Part shown: positions 9,764 to 19,600 of the stretch, in pieces
How positions within the stretch are numbered: the stretch's first letter is position 1
Layout: each line of letters starts with the position of its first letter
Source: Stentor coeruleus
Taxonomy: Eukaryota; Ciliophora; Heterotrichea; Heterotrichida; Stentoridae
Length of the DNA stretch: 64,000 nt
NCBI GenBank assembly: GCA_001970955.1
Contig: MPUH01000248.1
Coordinates: 1-64,000 of the forward strand
Direction: 5' to 3'
Program-made: the position numbers and the translations under genes
The notes under the pieces: generated by a model
Database searches by the model: none
The model's input: only the letters and a program-made list of their open reading frames with translations
What the model was told of the DNA's origin: nothing

Positions 9764-11725
9764 TTAAAACCTCCTTGGGGATTTCGGGGTGACTTCATCA
9801 ACAAATTCGCTATAACTAACCCTTCCATCTTTATCCTTATCATATTTCTGAAGCAAATTCTTAAGGTCTCCACTTGTAGCAAATATTCCATTGCTTTGTA
9901 ATATACTCTGGAACTCATCAATTGTTATAAACCCATTCCTATCTTTATCCACAGCTACAAATGCTTGATGTAAACTGAATTCAGGCATCCTACTAAGCCT
10001 TTGTCTAACTCTTTCTGCTAATGATTCTGCATCAAAAATCAGCCTAAAAGTCTCTAAAAACAATTCAGTTGTATCTCTAGAAAACACTCTAAATCTATCA
10101 TAACCAGTACTACCAGAAGCAGATCTATTTCGTAATATTCTTGCATATTCATCTTGTTTAGGGGAAAATATTTCTGAAAAATCAGCAAATGTTAGCCTTG
10201 TGTTTTTTAGATGCGAGAAGTGTTTTATAAGTAAAAATACCTCATCTCTTGGAGCATTAAAAGCAAAATGTCTAAAAGTCTCTTCAAAATCCCCAATAGA
10301 AATAGTTCCATAATCATTAGTATCAAACATCTTAAATGCGTCTATAAGATTAAAATCATGTTTTAATGATAATTCATTTTTTTTCCTTTCGATATCCCTA
10401 GATATTTTTATTTCTTCTTGAAACCAATTAACTAGTTCGTTTTCTTCAAGTGAACTTGGCCCTGTAGCGAATCTACTACGTGAAGAATTTAAACTTCCTG
10501 TTTCATTAAAACTACTACGATCAGCGAAGGATTTTCTTAAAGGTGATGATGTCCTTAAAGGTGATGATGTCCTTAAAGGTGATGTTCTTAAAGGTGATGA
10601 TTTTCTTAATGAATTTTGATTTTGATAAACACTACTTGTTAAATCTGGGTTTTGGGTGAAGCTTCGACTTGAGGCATTAAAATTTGAAGCTCTTAAAGGA
10701 GATGAAGGTTTATATGCTGATTCACGAAACGAACTTGTAGGATTAGGCATTTGTGAGTTTCTTAACGGACTTGTTCTTAAAGGGCTTGATCTTAAAGGAC
10801 TTGATCTTCTTGGTGATAAATTCATAGCTGGTGCTGATCTTAAACTGCTACTATAAGTTTGATTTTGAAGAGTCGAAGGGTTTCTTAAAGGCGAAGTGTT
10901 ATTAAAAGATTTTCTGAGATTTGATGAACTAAAAGATTCCCTCATGCTTGAGTTTCTTAATGGAGAAGTTCTTCTAAATGATGTCTGTGAAATTGGTTCT
11001 CTATATGATTGATCATTTTGCCCATAATTCACAGTTGGTGATGCTCGTCTATAACTACGAAAAGCACTAACCTGAGCTGGCATTATACTATCAACAAATT
11101 CTTGATAACTTAAAGTATTATCCCCATCATTGTCTAGACGTCTGAATATAGCATCAATATCTTCTTCATTTATATTTCTATGTCTTTGTAAGAAACTTAA
11201 TAAGGTTATTCGGTCGATAAAACCTAAATTACGGATGTCGATTGTTCTAAAAGATTCAGTCATTGTAAAATCGTGTCGGAGCATAAGTGCACGTCTTGCG
11301 CTTTCAAGATTACGATGATAAGTTATTTCGGCTTGAAGAAGACGTACTAGGGAGTATTCAACTTCTGGGGTGAAATAACCACGACGAGACATGGCTAAAG
11401 CTTTTAGACTAGGATTTGTACTTGGGAGGACTAGGGAAAAGAATTCTTCTATGCTTAGACGACCATCAAAGTTACTGTCGTATTGCTTTATTGCTAAATA
11501 TACTTCATCGGCGCTACTGAAAAAACGGTGCTTGTCTAAGAGGGATAATAATTCAGTGCCTGAAAAAGAACCAATACCAAGACGGTCTAATCCACGAAAT
11601 GCACTGTAAGGGTCAAAATCTGCACTGTTACTCAGAAAGTCCCTGCATTCTTCGACTGAACGCTCTGACTGGCTGATTCGCAAAAATATTTCTGCGAGCT
11701 TGCTCTCGGTCTCTATACTAAGCAT
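9764..11725 (-). CDS. Five-EF-hand protein with central SPLR repeats
   Basis: The 653-residue protein has canonical or near-canonical EF-hand loops starting DSNFDGRLSIEE (about residue 85), DNDGDNTLSYQE (about 200), DTNDYGTISIGD (about 467), DKDRNGFITIDE (593) and DKDKDGRVSYSE (629). Between the N- and C-terminal EF pairs lies a disordered block of about 200 residues dominated by Ser-Pro-Leu-Arg units, encoded by short tandem repeats at 10530-10611 and 10750-10815. Each SPLR is a potential proline-directed phosphosite. It is a Ca2+-binding scaffold by inference, plausibly cytoskeletal or cortical in a ciliate. A perfect GC-rich hairpin lies about 45 bases upstream of the ATG. Confidence 0.85.
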   Translation of the reverse strand: MLSIETESKLAEIFLRISQSERSVEECRDFLSNSADFDPYSAFRGLDRLGIGSFSGTELLSLLDKHRFFSSADEVYLAIKQYDSNFDGRLSIEEFFSLVLPSTNPSLKALAMSRRGYFTPEVEYSLVRLLQAEITYHRNLESARRALMLRHDFTMTESFRTIDIRNLGFIDRITLLSFLQRHRNINEEDIDAIFRRLDNDGDNTLSYQEFVDSIMPAQVSAFRSYRRASPTVNYGQNDQSYREPISQTSFRRTSPLRNSSMRESFSSSNLRKSFNNTSPLRNPSTLQNQTYSSSLRSAPAMNLSPRRSSPLRSSPLRTSPLRNSQMPNPTSSFRESAYKPSSPLRASNFNASSRSFTQNPDLTSSVYQNQNSLRKSSPLRTSPLRTSSPLRTSSPLRKSFADRSSFNETGSLNSSRSRFATGPSSLEENELVNWFQEEIKISRDIERKKNELSLKHDFNLIDAFKMFDTNDYGTISIGDFEETFRHFAFNAPRDEVFLLIKHFSHLKNTRLTFADFSEIFSPKQDEYARILRNRSASGSTGYDRFRVFSRDTTELFLETFRLIFDAESLAERVRQRLSRMPEFSLHQAFVAVDKDRNGFITIDEFQSILQSNGIFATSGDLKNLLQKYDKDKDGRVSYSEFVDEVTPKSPRRF

Positions 11726-12057
11726 TATACACCAATCCCATTTTTAAAAGTTTTCCGGTTTTTGGATTGCCCTGGGCACAGCCCAGGGAAAAAAAGATAT
11801 TCTTTTGTATTTTTGGAAGGTAGTATGATTAAATGAGGAATTTGGGAATGATAAAGATAAGAATTATATAGAAAATTTTTAGGGTTTAGAGAATTTATAA
11901 GGGAAAATTAGAAAAATGAATGTGAAGACTAGTTTTTAATATAAGATTTTATGTCTAATATATGATTTTTATATCCATATTCTCTGCTAAATTATAAACC
12001 AAGGAAAAAATCTTTCTTATATTATCCTAAAAGCCTCTCTAAATCACATCCTTCCCT
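11726..12057. other. Spacer with a perfect GC-rich hairpin
   Basis: AT-rich apart from CCCTGGGC (11770-11777), a three-base loop, and GCCCAGGG (11781-11788), an eight-pair perfect stem just upstream of the EF-hand gene start. No gene seen. Confidence 0.55.
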
Positions 12058-13398
12058 TTATTCATTCTGATCCACAACTAAATCCTCTAAATTGCTGAGC
12101 ATATTATTAACAACTCTTCTATACGCTTGTAATCCTCCATTAACCCTTGAAAAAACCACCATATAAAGTTCAGGAAGCAAATTCAAAATCTCAGCCTCCA
12201 CACATATAATTGGTGGGGATTTAGATTCAAAAGTCATCAAAAACTTGTTTTCCTTTTTTTTTTCCTTACAATTTATCCCTTCCATAGCCCGTTTTATCCT
12301 TTCAACTAAAATATCAGGGTTTTCTTTTGTCACGAAATGTGATGTGAAATTAGGTAAATCATTATCGAAAAGTTTGTTTATAATCATCCCAGCACTAAAA
12401 TTTATTAACTCAAAAGCATTCATCACCCTAGGTGTATCTAATGAATCTAATTGTCTATCTAAATCAGGACTTTTTATATCGCTAAACTCGCCTAGCGGCT
12501 CGATGTAATTTGTTGAAAACCATGGATGTTTTTTTATGTTTAGGATTGAGATACGCATTCTTGGGTCGATTACGAGGATTTTTTCGAGGAGGTCAAGGGC
12601 TGGGGCTGAGATGCTGGTTGTGATAGGCATTCTTGGGTCGATTACGAGGATTTTTTCGAGGAGGTCAAGGGCTGGGGCTGAGATGCTGGTTGTGATAGGG
12701 TCGAATTTACCTGAGACTATCTTCTCAATTAATCTTGATATAGAATCATCTTCAAAAGGTAACCGGCCTGTAAAAAGCGCATAAAGTATCACTCCACAGG
12801 ACCATATATCTGCCACATGTCCATCATACCCTTGATTCCCAAATACTTCAGGGGCAAGATAATTTACAGTACCACAAGTTGTATGCATCAAACTTATACT
12901 CGTACTATCAAACTTAAACAACCCAGAAAGGCCAAAATCGCTAATCTTAACTCCACCATTTTCATCCAAAAGAACATTTTCCAACTTCAAATCCCTATGT
13001 GCTACATGTTGCTTTTCACAAAAAGATACACCAGATATGATTTGCTGAAAATAAAATCGTGCTTCTTCTTCTGATAAAGTCCCTTTTTCTTTAACTTTAT
13101 TAAGTAATTCACCACCTGTAACCAATTCAAGAACTAAATATATTTTCGAATGAGATGATAAAACTTCATGAAGCTTAACTACATTAGGATGGTTTATATG
13201 TTTCATTATTTGAATTTCTTGCCTTAGGTTCTCGATAAGATTATCTTGTTTGATTTTAGCTTTGTCTAATATTTTGATTGCATATGATTTTTTTGATGCG
13301 ATATTTTCTGCAAGACGAACCCTAAATTGTGATTACTTGCCATAACTTCCTTCACCTAGGAGTTCACGTAATTCGTAGTTGCCTACACGTTTGATCAT
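12058..13398 (-). CDS. CIPK/SnRK3-like Ser/Thr kinase with NAF motif
   Basis: The start is ATG at 13398. A 15-nt intron at 13322-13336 joins exon 1, ending in the glycine loop GEGSYGK, to VRLAEN; the product is 441 residues. Kinase landmarks: AIKILDK (VAIK lysine), HRDLKLEN, DFGLSG and the APE-like LAPEVF. After the kinase domain comes NAFELINFS at about residue 320, matching the NAF motif by which plant CIPKs bind CBL Ca2+ sensors. It is followed by a C-terminal region like the PPI/KA1-like part (TSHFVTKENP..., LLPELYMVVFSRV). Odd feature: 24 residues in the kinase C-lobe (229-252) are repeated exactly (253-276). Family assignment is firm; a CBL partner is inference. Confidence 0.87.
12556..12699 (-). 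repeat. Exact 72-bp in-frame tandem duplication inside the kinase gene
   Basis: Bases 12556-12627 and 12628-12699 are identical and adjacent with no N between them. Each encodes the same 24 residues (PITTSISAPALDLL through VIDPRM), a C-lobe helix of the kinase fold that normally occurs once. It may be a recent real duplication or an unmarked assembly error like those at the N positions. Confidence 0.9.
13322..13336 (-). other. 15-nt intron in CIPK-like kinase gene
   Basis: Read on the minus strand: GTAATCACAATTTAG, with A at position 10. It contains an in-frame TAA. Its removal fuses the invariant kinase glycine loop to the following valine (GSYGKV), which settles the boundary. Confidence 0.93.
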
Positions 13399-14002
13399 TT
13401 TTATTAGGTTGAGAATACATGATTTTTTTTATGGAAAATTGGATTTGGTGAGTAAAAAAATTGGAGTTTATGGGGTGATATGATTGTCTGATTATATGAG
13501 AAGGTCATGATAGGTTGGAAGATTAGAAATATTCATGATAGGTTATAGGATTAGAGGGGTTTTTTAGAGGTTTTTGAGGATGATATGAGGTATGAATATT
13601 ATTTATGATATGAGGAAAGGTAATTAATTAGGGTTTTGGGAATAGAGAAAGTATTTTTGATTAGATGCAGTGATTTGATTTGTATATAGTTAAGGTTTTT
13701 AAAGTGGGTGTTGTTGATTTATGCATTTTCGCGAGGTGATTATTTTTTATAGTTAAATAGATATAAAATCCTTTATTAGACAAACACCTGATCTGATGTA
13801 TTTTTATAATCAGGCTTATTTGTTGTTTTTAAAAAAAATATTTTCCATTAAAGTTTTAGNTCCTTTATTAGACAAACACCTGATCTGATGTATTTTTATA
13901 ATCAGGCTTATTTGTTGTTTTTAAAAAAAATATTTTCCATTAAAGTTTTAGTTTTTATATCACTATCATAATTTTCCAACTAACTTTCCAAAACTACTTA
14001 AA
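13399..14002. other. Spacer containing a repeated block at an N
   Basis: AT-rich sequence upstream of the CIPK-like kinase and downstream of the small basic-protein gene. The only structure is the 91-bp duplicate around the N at 13860. Confidence 0.5.
13769..13951. repeat. 91-bp direct repeat either side of a single N
   Basis: Bases 13769-13859 and 13861-13951 are identical and separated only by the N at 13860. The longest and cleanest example of the unmerged-join pattern; non-coding. Confidence 0.9.
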
Positions 14003-14431
14003 CTAATCTATAACTTTTGGGAGTTTAAAGCTCAAATCAGGGAATGACTGTTTTGTAACTTTAAATGATATTGGTGGGGTTTTAGATCTTCTTTTATGGT
14101 CTTGTATATAAGTTTTACTTGATTTGTCTCTTACAAAATTATCTATTTCCTTTGTTATCATATTGATTTCTTCAGTCACTTTTTTAAACATTAAACTTGG
14201 AATATTGTTCAAGTTTGCTTTTGGAGTTGGTGGGAGTTTTCTTATTCGTTCATGAGACTTGAATTTTTTTGGGCTAGTTTTAATTGGGCTCATTGAGCTT
14301 TTAAGACCTTTCGGACTTTTGTCGAATTTTACATCTGGTAAAACTTTAGGATTTATGGGGATAATTGTATGTTTCGTGGCAAATTTGACTTTGTATTGAA
14401 CTCTTTTGAGTTTAATGATATTGGACTGCAT
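14003..14431 (-). CDS. Small basic hypothetical protein
   Basis: A 142-residue product rich in Lys, Pro and Ser with several SP or TP dipeptides (SMSPIKTSPKKF, RKLPPTPK, SKTPPISF). No domain is recognised and it is probably largely disordered. The frame stays open across the whole length with the codon bias of neighbouring genes. Its 3' end lies about 50 bases from the duplicated block at the N at 13860, which does not touch the frame. It could be a cytoskeletal or nuclear accessory protein, but nothing in the sequence decides that. Confidence 0.6.
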   Translation of the reverse strand: MQSNIIKLKRVQYKVKFATKHTIIPINPKVLPDVKFDKSPKGLKSSMSPIKTSPKKFKSHERIRKLPPTPKANLNNIPSLMFKKVTEEINMITKEIDNFVRDKSSKTYIQDHKRRSKTPPISFKVTKQSFPDLSFKLPKVID

Positions 14432-14990
14432 TTACAAATTATTATTTTTAACTTATCCAATTCAGAAGGACAAAATATTTTATATTCTTAATAGCATTTT
14501 TCCATTTAAAAAATACCCATAAAGCATTAATCAATATTATAGATAATTATGATTTATTTGATATTTTAGCTATAGGGAAAACTATTAGGAATATTAATGA
14601 TTTTTTCTTAGCTAAAGTTTAGTTGTATAAAAAATATTGTATACTAAATCATAACCTCCACTTAGTTTTTATTAAAATAAATATGCTATATACTAAATCT
14701 ATATCATAAATTAAGATTATCTAAAGATTAAGAATATTGAAAATAATTAAATCTATTATAATAAAATATATGTGAGCTATAATGAATCTATTCTTAATAA
14801 TAAATAATTAACTCATGGTTACTAATATTTGAAGAATTGGGAAGTTATCCACAGTTTCACTTGACTATCATTTAATGCTTTAATATAATAATCTAAGATA
14901 GATATACAAAGAATGTGTAATTATTTTCAGATACCTCAATGAAATATATAACTCAAAAATAGAGAATATAACTATAAATTTGCTTTCTGT
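14432..14990. other. Spacer holding a decayed copy of the RING gene's 3' end
   Basis: AT-rich and non-coding. The right part (about 14831-14987) resembles the last 160 bases of the adjacent RING/B-box gene; see separate entry. Confidence 0.5.
14831..14987 (-). pseudogene. Partial, diverged duplicate of the 3' end of the RING/B-box gene
   Basis: The block aligns by eye with 15015-15174 in the same orientation. It shares TGAAGAATTGGGAA exactly, then weaker but collinear sequence through TCAGATACCTCAATGAA versus CCAGATATATCAATGAA. It lies immediately downstream of the intact stop, so only the last exon portion was duplicated. The frame is lost. Confidence 0.55.
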
Positions 14991-16256
14991 CTAAATATTA
15001 GTTCCTATTAATAGATGAAGAATTGGGAAATCATGGTTATAAACTTCATTATTTGCATCTAATGGTCTAACGTAATTATCTAATACAGGTACACAGAACA
15101 TATAGTGATTTTTCCCAGATATATCAATGAATATATTTACACTTGAGGATGAAGGCATAAAAATAATTTCTGTTAAAAAGAAAAGCTTTGTTATTTGCTT
15201 AGGATCATATTCAATAGAAAAATCATTGTAGGTTGTCATTTTCCCTTCAAATGAGACACTTAATTCGCGTATATAAACATATCCTGAATCATCAGCTGGA
15301 CGCCCAATTCCAACTCCATATAAAATCCAAGGTATTTTTTGACAGTTTTCAAAAAAAACTATAAAAGCTTTTTCAGTCTCTTTATGAATTTTAGCAACTT
15401 TAAAGTACTTCATTGATTCATAACCTTCGTTTCTTATCATATTAATTTCTCTATGAACTATACAACATCCTGCGATATACTCTTCATTGAAAGCTACTAT
15501 ACCATTAGATTTAAGGTTAAGAAAGGCTAGGGCTTTTTCTTCTTCAGTAAAGAAAGGTAGAAAAGATTCATTAGAGATTTTTGATTCTTTAGATGATTTA
15601 GAAACTAAAGGAATAACTTCATTAGAAATTTTTGATTCTTTAGATGATTTAGAAACTAAAGGAGTAGATCTTTTATACTTATCAGGAATTAATGATAGAA
15701 TATATTCATAGCTACTTTGAATTTCATTTGAATTTTCTTTGATATTCAAGTCTTTAGATAACTGTGTATCTAGCATTAGTTGATATTTTGATGATGATTC
15801 TTGGCAATCATGTAAAAGCCATTGAAAATCATCTTGATGACAACAGTTTGAAAATTGAATAGAATCTAAGGATAACTGATGAGCTTTAGTTCTTGATTGA
15901 CTAATAGTGCTAGAAATGTTCTCTTTAAGTTTCTCATATTTTCCTTCAACTATTAAACAACCTGAGTGAGTTTGTGCGCAGATTGAACATAATAGAATAT
16001 GATGATTCTTGCATAATATAGTTAATTCTAATGAATGCAGAGAGCAAATTGAATTTATATGATTTAGAATATTTTCACACAGCTGTAATTTTGAAAAATC
16101 AACTTTTATATTATCGATTGGGCAAACTTGTGGAAATAAGTATAACTTTAGCTGCTTTATACATGAATCACAAAATGTATGATTGCATTCTAATTTGAAA
16201 GGCTTTTTATCTGAAGAATTAAAAGTTTCTAGACAATAAAGACAAGTAGTTTGCAT
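14991..16256 (-). CDS. RING-finger and B-box protein (TRIM-like)
   Basis: The 421-residue protein starts with a C3HC4-type RING: CLYC (residues 5-8), then CNHTFCDSC (about 24-32) and CPID (about 46). A B-box-like zinc site follows (CSLHSLE, CKNH, CSICAQTH, about 71-100). This order is that of TRIM-type E3 ubiquitin ligases. A coiled-coil-like helical part occupies about 105-185. Residues about 195-233 hold a 17-residue unit (PLVSKSSKESKISNEVI) present twice, encoded by a 51-bp tandem repeat at about 15567-15668. The C-terminal 180 residues form an unrecognised beta-rich region. Ligase activity is inferred from the RING. Confidence 0.82.
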   Translation of the reverse strand: MQTTCLYCLETFNSSDKKPFKLECNHTFCDSCIKQLKLYLFPQVCPIDNIKVDFSKLQLCENILNHINSICSLHSLELTILCKNHHILLCSICAQTHSGCLIVEGKYEKLKENISSTISQSRTKAHQLSLDSIQFSNCCHQDDFQWLLHDCQESSSKYQLMLDTQLSKDLNIKENSNEIQSSYEYILSLIPDKYKRSTPLVSKSSKESKISNEVIPLVSKSSKESKISNESFLPFFTEEEKALAFLNLKSNGIVAFNEEYIAGCCIVHREINMIRNEGYESMKYFKVAKIHKETEKAFIVFFENCQKIPWILYGVGIGRPADDSGYVYIRELSVSFEGKMTTYNDFSIEYDPKQITKLFFLTEIIFMPSSSSVNIFIDISGKNHYMFCVPVLDNYVRPLDANNEVYNHDFPILHLLIGTNI

Positions 16257-16697
16257 AATTTTATTATGACCCTTATAATAATAGTTTTTTATTTATTATC
16301 AGACTAAATCTCAGATAAAAACTTTTTATATTAGATTAGGATTTTTAAGTTTTAATAGATATACTTTGAGTATTTTAGCAATCAACTACTTATAAAATAT
16401 TATGTTTTTTAGTATAAATTATAATATATAAGACTTAAATTTAAAATAAACAAAATAATAGAGTCTTATCAAGTTTCTTGTATAATGCTTTTCAAAATGC
16501 TAATCTATATTAGGCAAATTAAAGATTATAAGGCAAAGTATTCAAGTACGAAATTCTCTTGCAGTATATGGAAAATTCCATTTCATTCTGGTGAATACTT
16601 AGAGAAATTACATAGAAATAATTAGTTATTTAGTAAAAAACTCAGGTCTGAAAAGGTAAATCAAAAATTATTATAAAATGAGTGAAAAAAATATTCA
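16257..16697. other. AT-rich spacer
   Basis: Spacer between the start of the RING gene and the stop of the TPR-kinase gene; nothing recognised. Confidence 0.4.
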
Positions 16698-19600
16698 TTA
16701 ATCAAATTCGCCTAAATAAAACTTGGCAATTTTGTAAACATCATCAAATGTGGCTCTCTCAACTATATCAGCATCTAGCATTCTTCTTAAAGGTTCTTTT
16801 AAAAAATCATATTGAAATTCCAAAATTTTTTCATCTATTTTTCCTTGAAGTTCATTTCTTAATTTATTATAAGAAATGGCTTTTAAGCTATCTTTAGCGA
16901 TATAATCATAGCTTTCTACAAGCATTTTCATTATAAAAACATTATAATTATCGCCATAAAAATTGAGACCACTAATATCATTACCAAAAACATCAAGAAG
17001 ACAAAGTCCTATAGAAAAAACATTAGATTTATATGGATCATATTTAATAAAGTCAATTTCATTAATAAGTCTATACCATGTCATAAGTTCTGGAGAAAAA
17101 TATTTTATTGTAAAGTATTTATTAGGCCAAAATATAGGAAATGAATTGTCTTTATATTTTATATTACAAATAAAAGAGTCAGCGAAATCACATATTTTTA
17201 TTTTATATGGCGATTCAACTAATATATTAAATGGGCTTATATCATTATGAACAATATTATTTTCTTTTAGTATATAATAATTTTTTATTATATTACAGAA
17301 CAATATTTTCATTTCTCTGTTTTTAAAATTAGAATTCTTATTGATGTATTCTTGAAGATTTAGGCCACCATGTTGAAGACCTAATTTAATTTTTTTGGTT
17401 TGAAAAGATTTGGTTTCTGAGAAATAGTAAATTTGTGGGAAAAAATCATAGGTTTTAGTTAGTTTTTTTAATATTTTAATTTCTTTGTAGGTTTTACAAA
17501 TACTAATCCATTTACAGAAGTAATTTTTTGTATCTTTTTCGTATACTTTAAATATTTTGTAGTTAGGTTTTGTTTTAAGATTATTATTTTGCCTTAAATA
17601 TATGTTTGGAAAAGCTTTGAAACATTGAAATAAAGGTACAATAATTTTGCTATTTTGTTCTGAGTTGAAATATTTTTTATATGTCTCTGTTCTTTTTCTC
17701 ATATTTTTTTCAATTTCAGATGCGTTTAATTTTAAATGCGAACTTTTGATATTATTACCATTTTTAATAGTATTTTCCAAAGTTTTGCAATTTGTAGTTT
17801 CATGAGGTTGGATATTATTTTCTTTTATAAAAGTCAATTTTTCACGCAATTCTATATTTTTTTCCCTATTATTAAACTTTAAATAAAGTATATCAAGCAC
17901 TTTGTGAGTCATAGTTAAAATATCCATATTAGGGTAAAGTATTTTTTCATTAATCAGCCTACTTTTTTCAAAAAACTCAAGCGCTAATTTTCCCTCATTT
18001 AATGACAAATAAAGCGAAGCTAGATTAAAATATAATATAGCTAAATTTGGGTGAAAAGGAGTTAGCGCTTTTTCCCAAATATTCCTACACTTTTCATAAC
18101 AATTTAATGCTTTTTTCAATAAACCAAATTTAGTATAAGCATTGCCAATATTATTATATAACATTCCAAATTTTTCATAATTAGAATCAGGATGTTTTTT
18201 CAATAACTTTTTGTTCTTTTTGAAAAACTCAACAGCTTTTTCATTTTTATTCGATTTTAAATAAATTGACCCAAGATTACTATATACACTACTTAGAACT
18301 GTATGATTAATTTCGGAATCTTTTTCCAAAATGTTTTTAGATTTTTCAAAATATTCAAATGCTTTGTTTAACTTATCATATTGTAAATAAATAGTACCAA
18401 TATTGTTATAAGCTTTTGCAAGATTAGGACTATCAGGTTTAAGAGTTTTTTCTCTGATAAGTATACATTTTTCGTAAAATTCAAGGGATTTTACACTTTG
18501 GCCCATCTTTGAGTAAACTAATCCTAGATTTCCATAGACTGTTGCAAGGTCGAGATGACTAGGGTGCAACACTTCCTCTCTTATAATTCTGCACTTTTCA
18601 TAGAATTCATGAGCTTTTGTAATATCGTGAATATTGAAATAATACAAGCCAATATTGTTGTAAACCGTTGCTAGTTGAGGATCATTAGGTTCTAAGACTT
18701 TTTCCCTTATTTTCTGACATTTATCAAGAAATTCAAATGCTTTTGCATTTTCATTATATTCCAAATGAAATTTTCCAAGACTATTGTAAACTGTTGCACA
18801 TTCAAGATCATCATGACTATATATTCCTTCAGAAATAAGCCTACACTTTTCGAGATACTCAAAGGCTTTGTTTTTCTGATTTAAGTCTAAATAAACTATT
18901 CCTAAATCGTGATATACTGTAGATAGACTTGGATAGTCATGAATCTCCTCATATATGTTCTTGCATTTTATATATAATTCTAATGCTTTTTTTTTTTCAT
19001 CAAAGCTCGAATAAATTGAAGCTATAGCAAAGTAGACGCTTGCTAAATCCTCGTGGCAAGGCTCTGGTGATTTTTCTCTAATACTCTTGCATTTTTCATA
19101 AAATTCTAATGCTTTATATTTTTCATTTAACTTATTATAACAAAAACCAAGATTGTAATAAATTTTTCCCAGATCAGGATCGTCACATTTAAGTAGTTTT
19201 TCTCTTAAATGTCTGCACTTCTCATAATAAATTAAAGCTTCATTATTGTTATNAAATGTCTGCACTTCTCATAATAAATTAAAGCTTCATTATTGTTATT
19301 AAGATTACCGCAAAGAGATCCAAGATTATAAAAAATTGTGGCAAATTTAAGTGATTCAGTATTATTGATTTTCCCTAATATTTCTTTGCATTTATCATAA
19401 AATTCTAAAGCATTTTTTTTTTCATTTATTTCTGAGTGTTTATACCCGATGTTGCTATAAATAGTAACTAGTTCAGGATGAAATGGATGAAATTGTGTTT
19501 CATATATATGTCTGCTTTTTTCATAAAATTTTAGAGCTTTTCTAATATTTTTTAAACCTGAATAAACAGTTCCAAAATTATTATAGAGATCTGCTAGATT

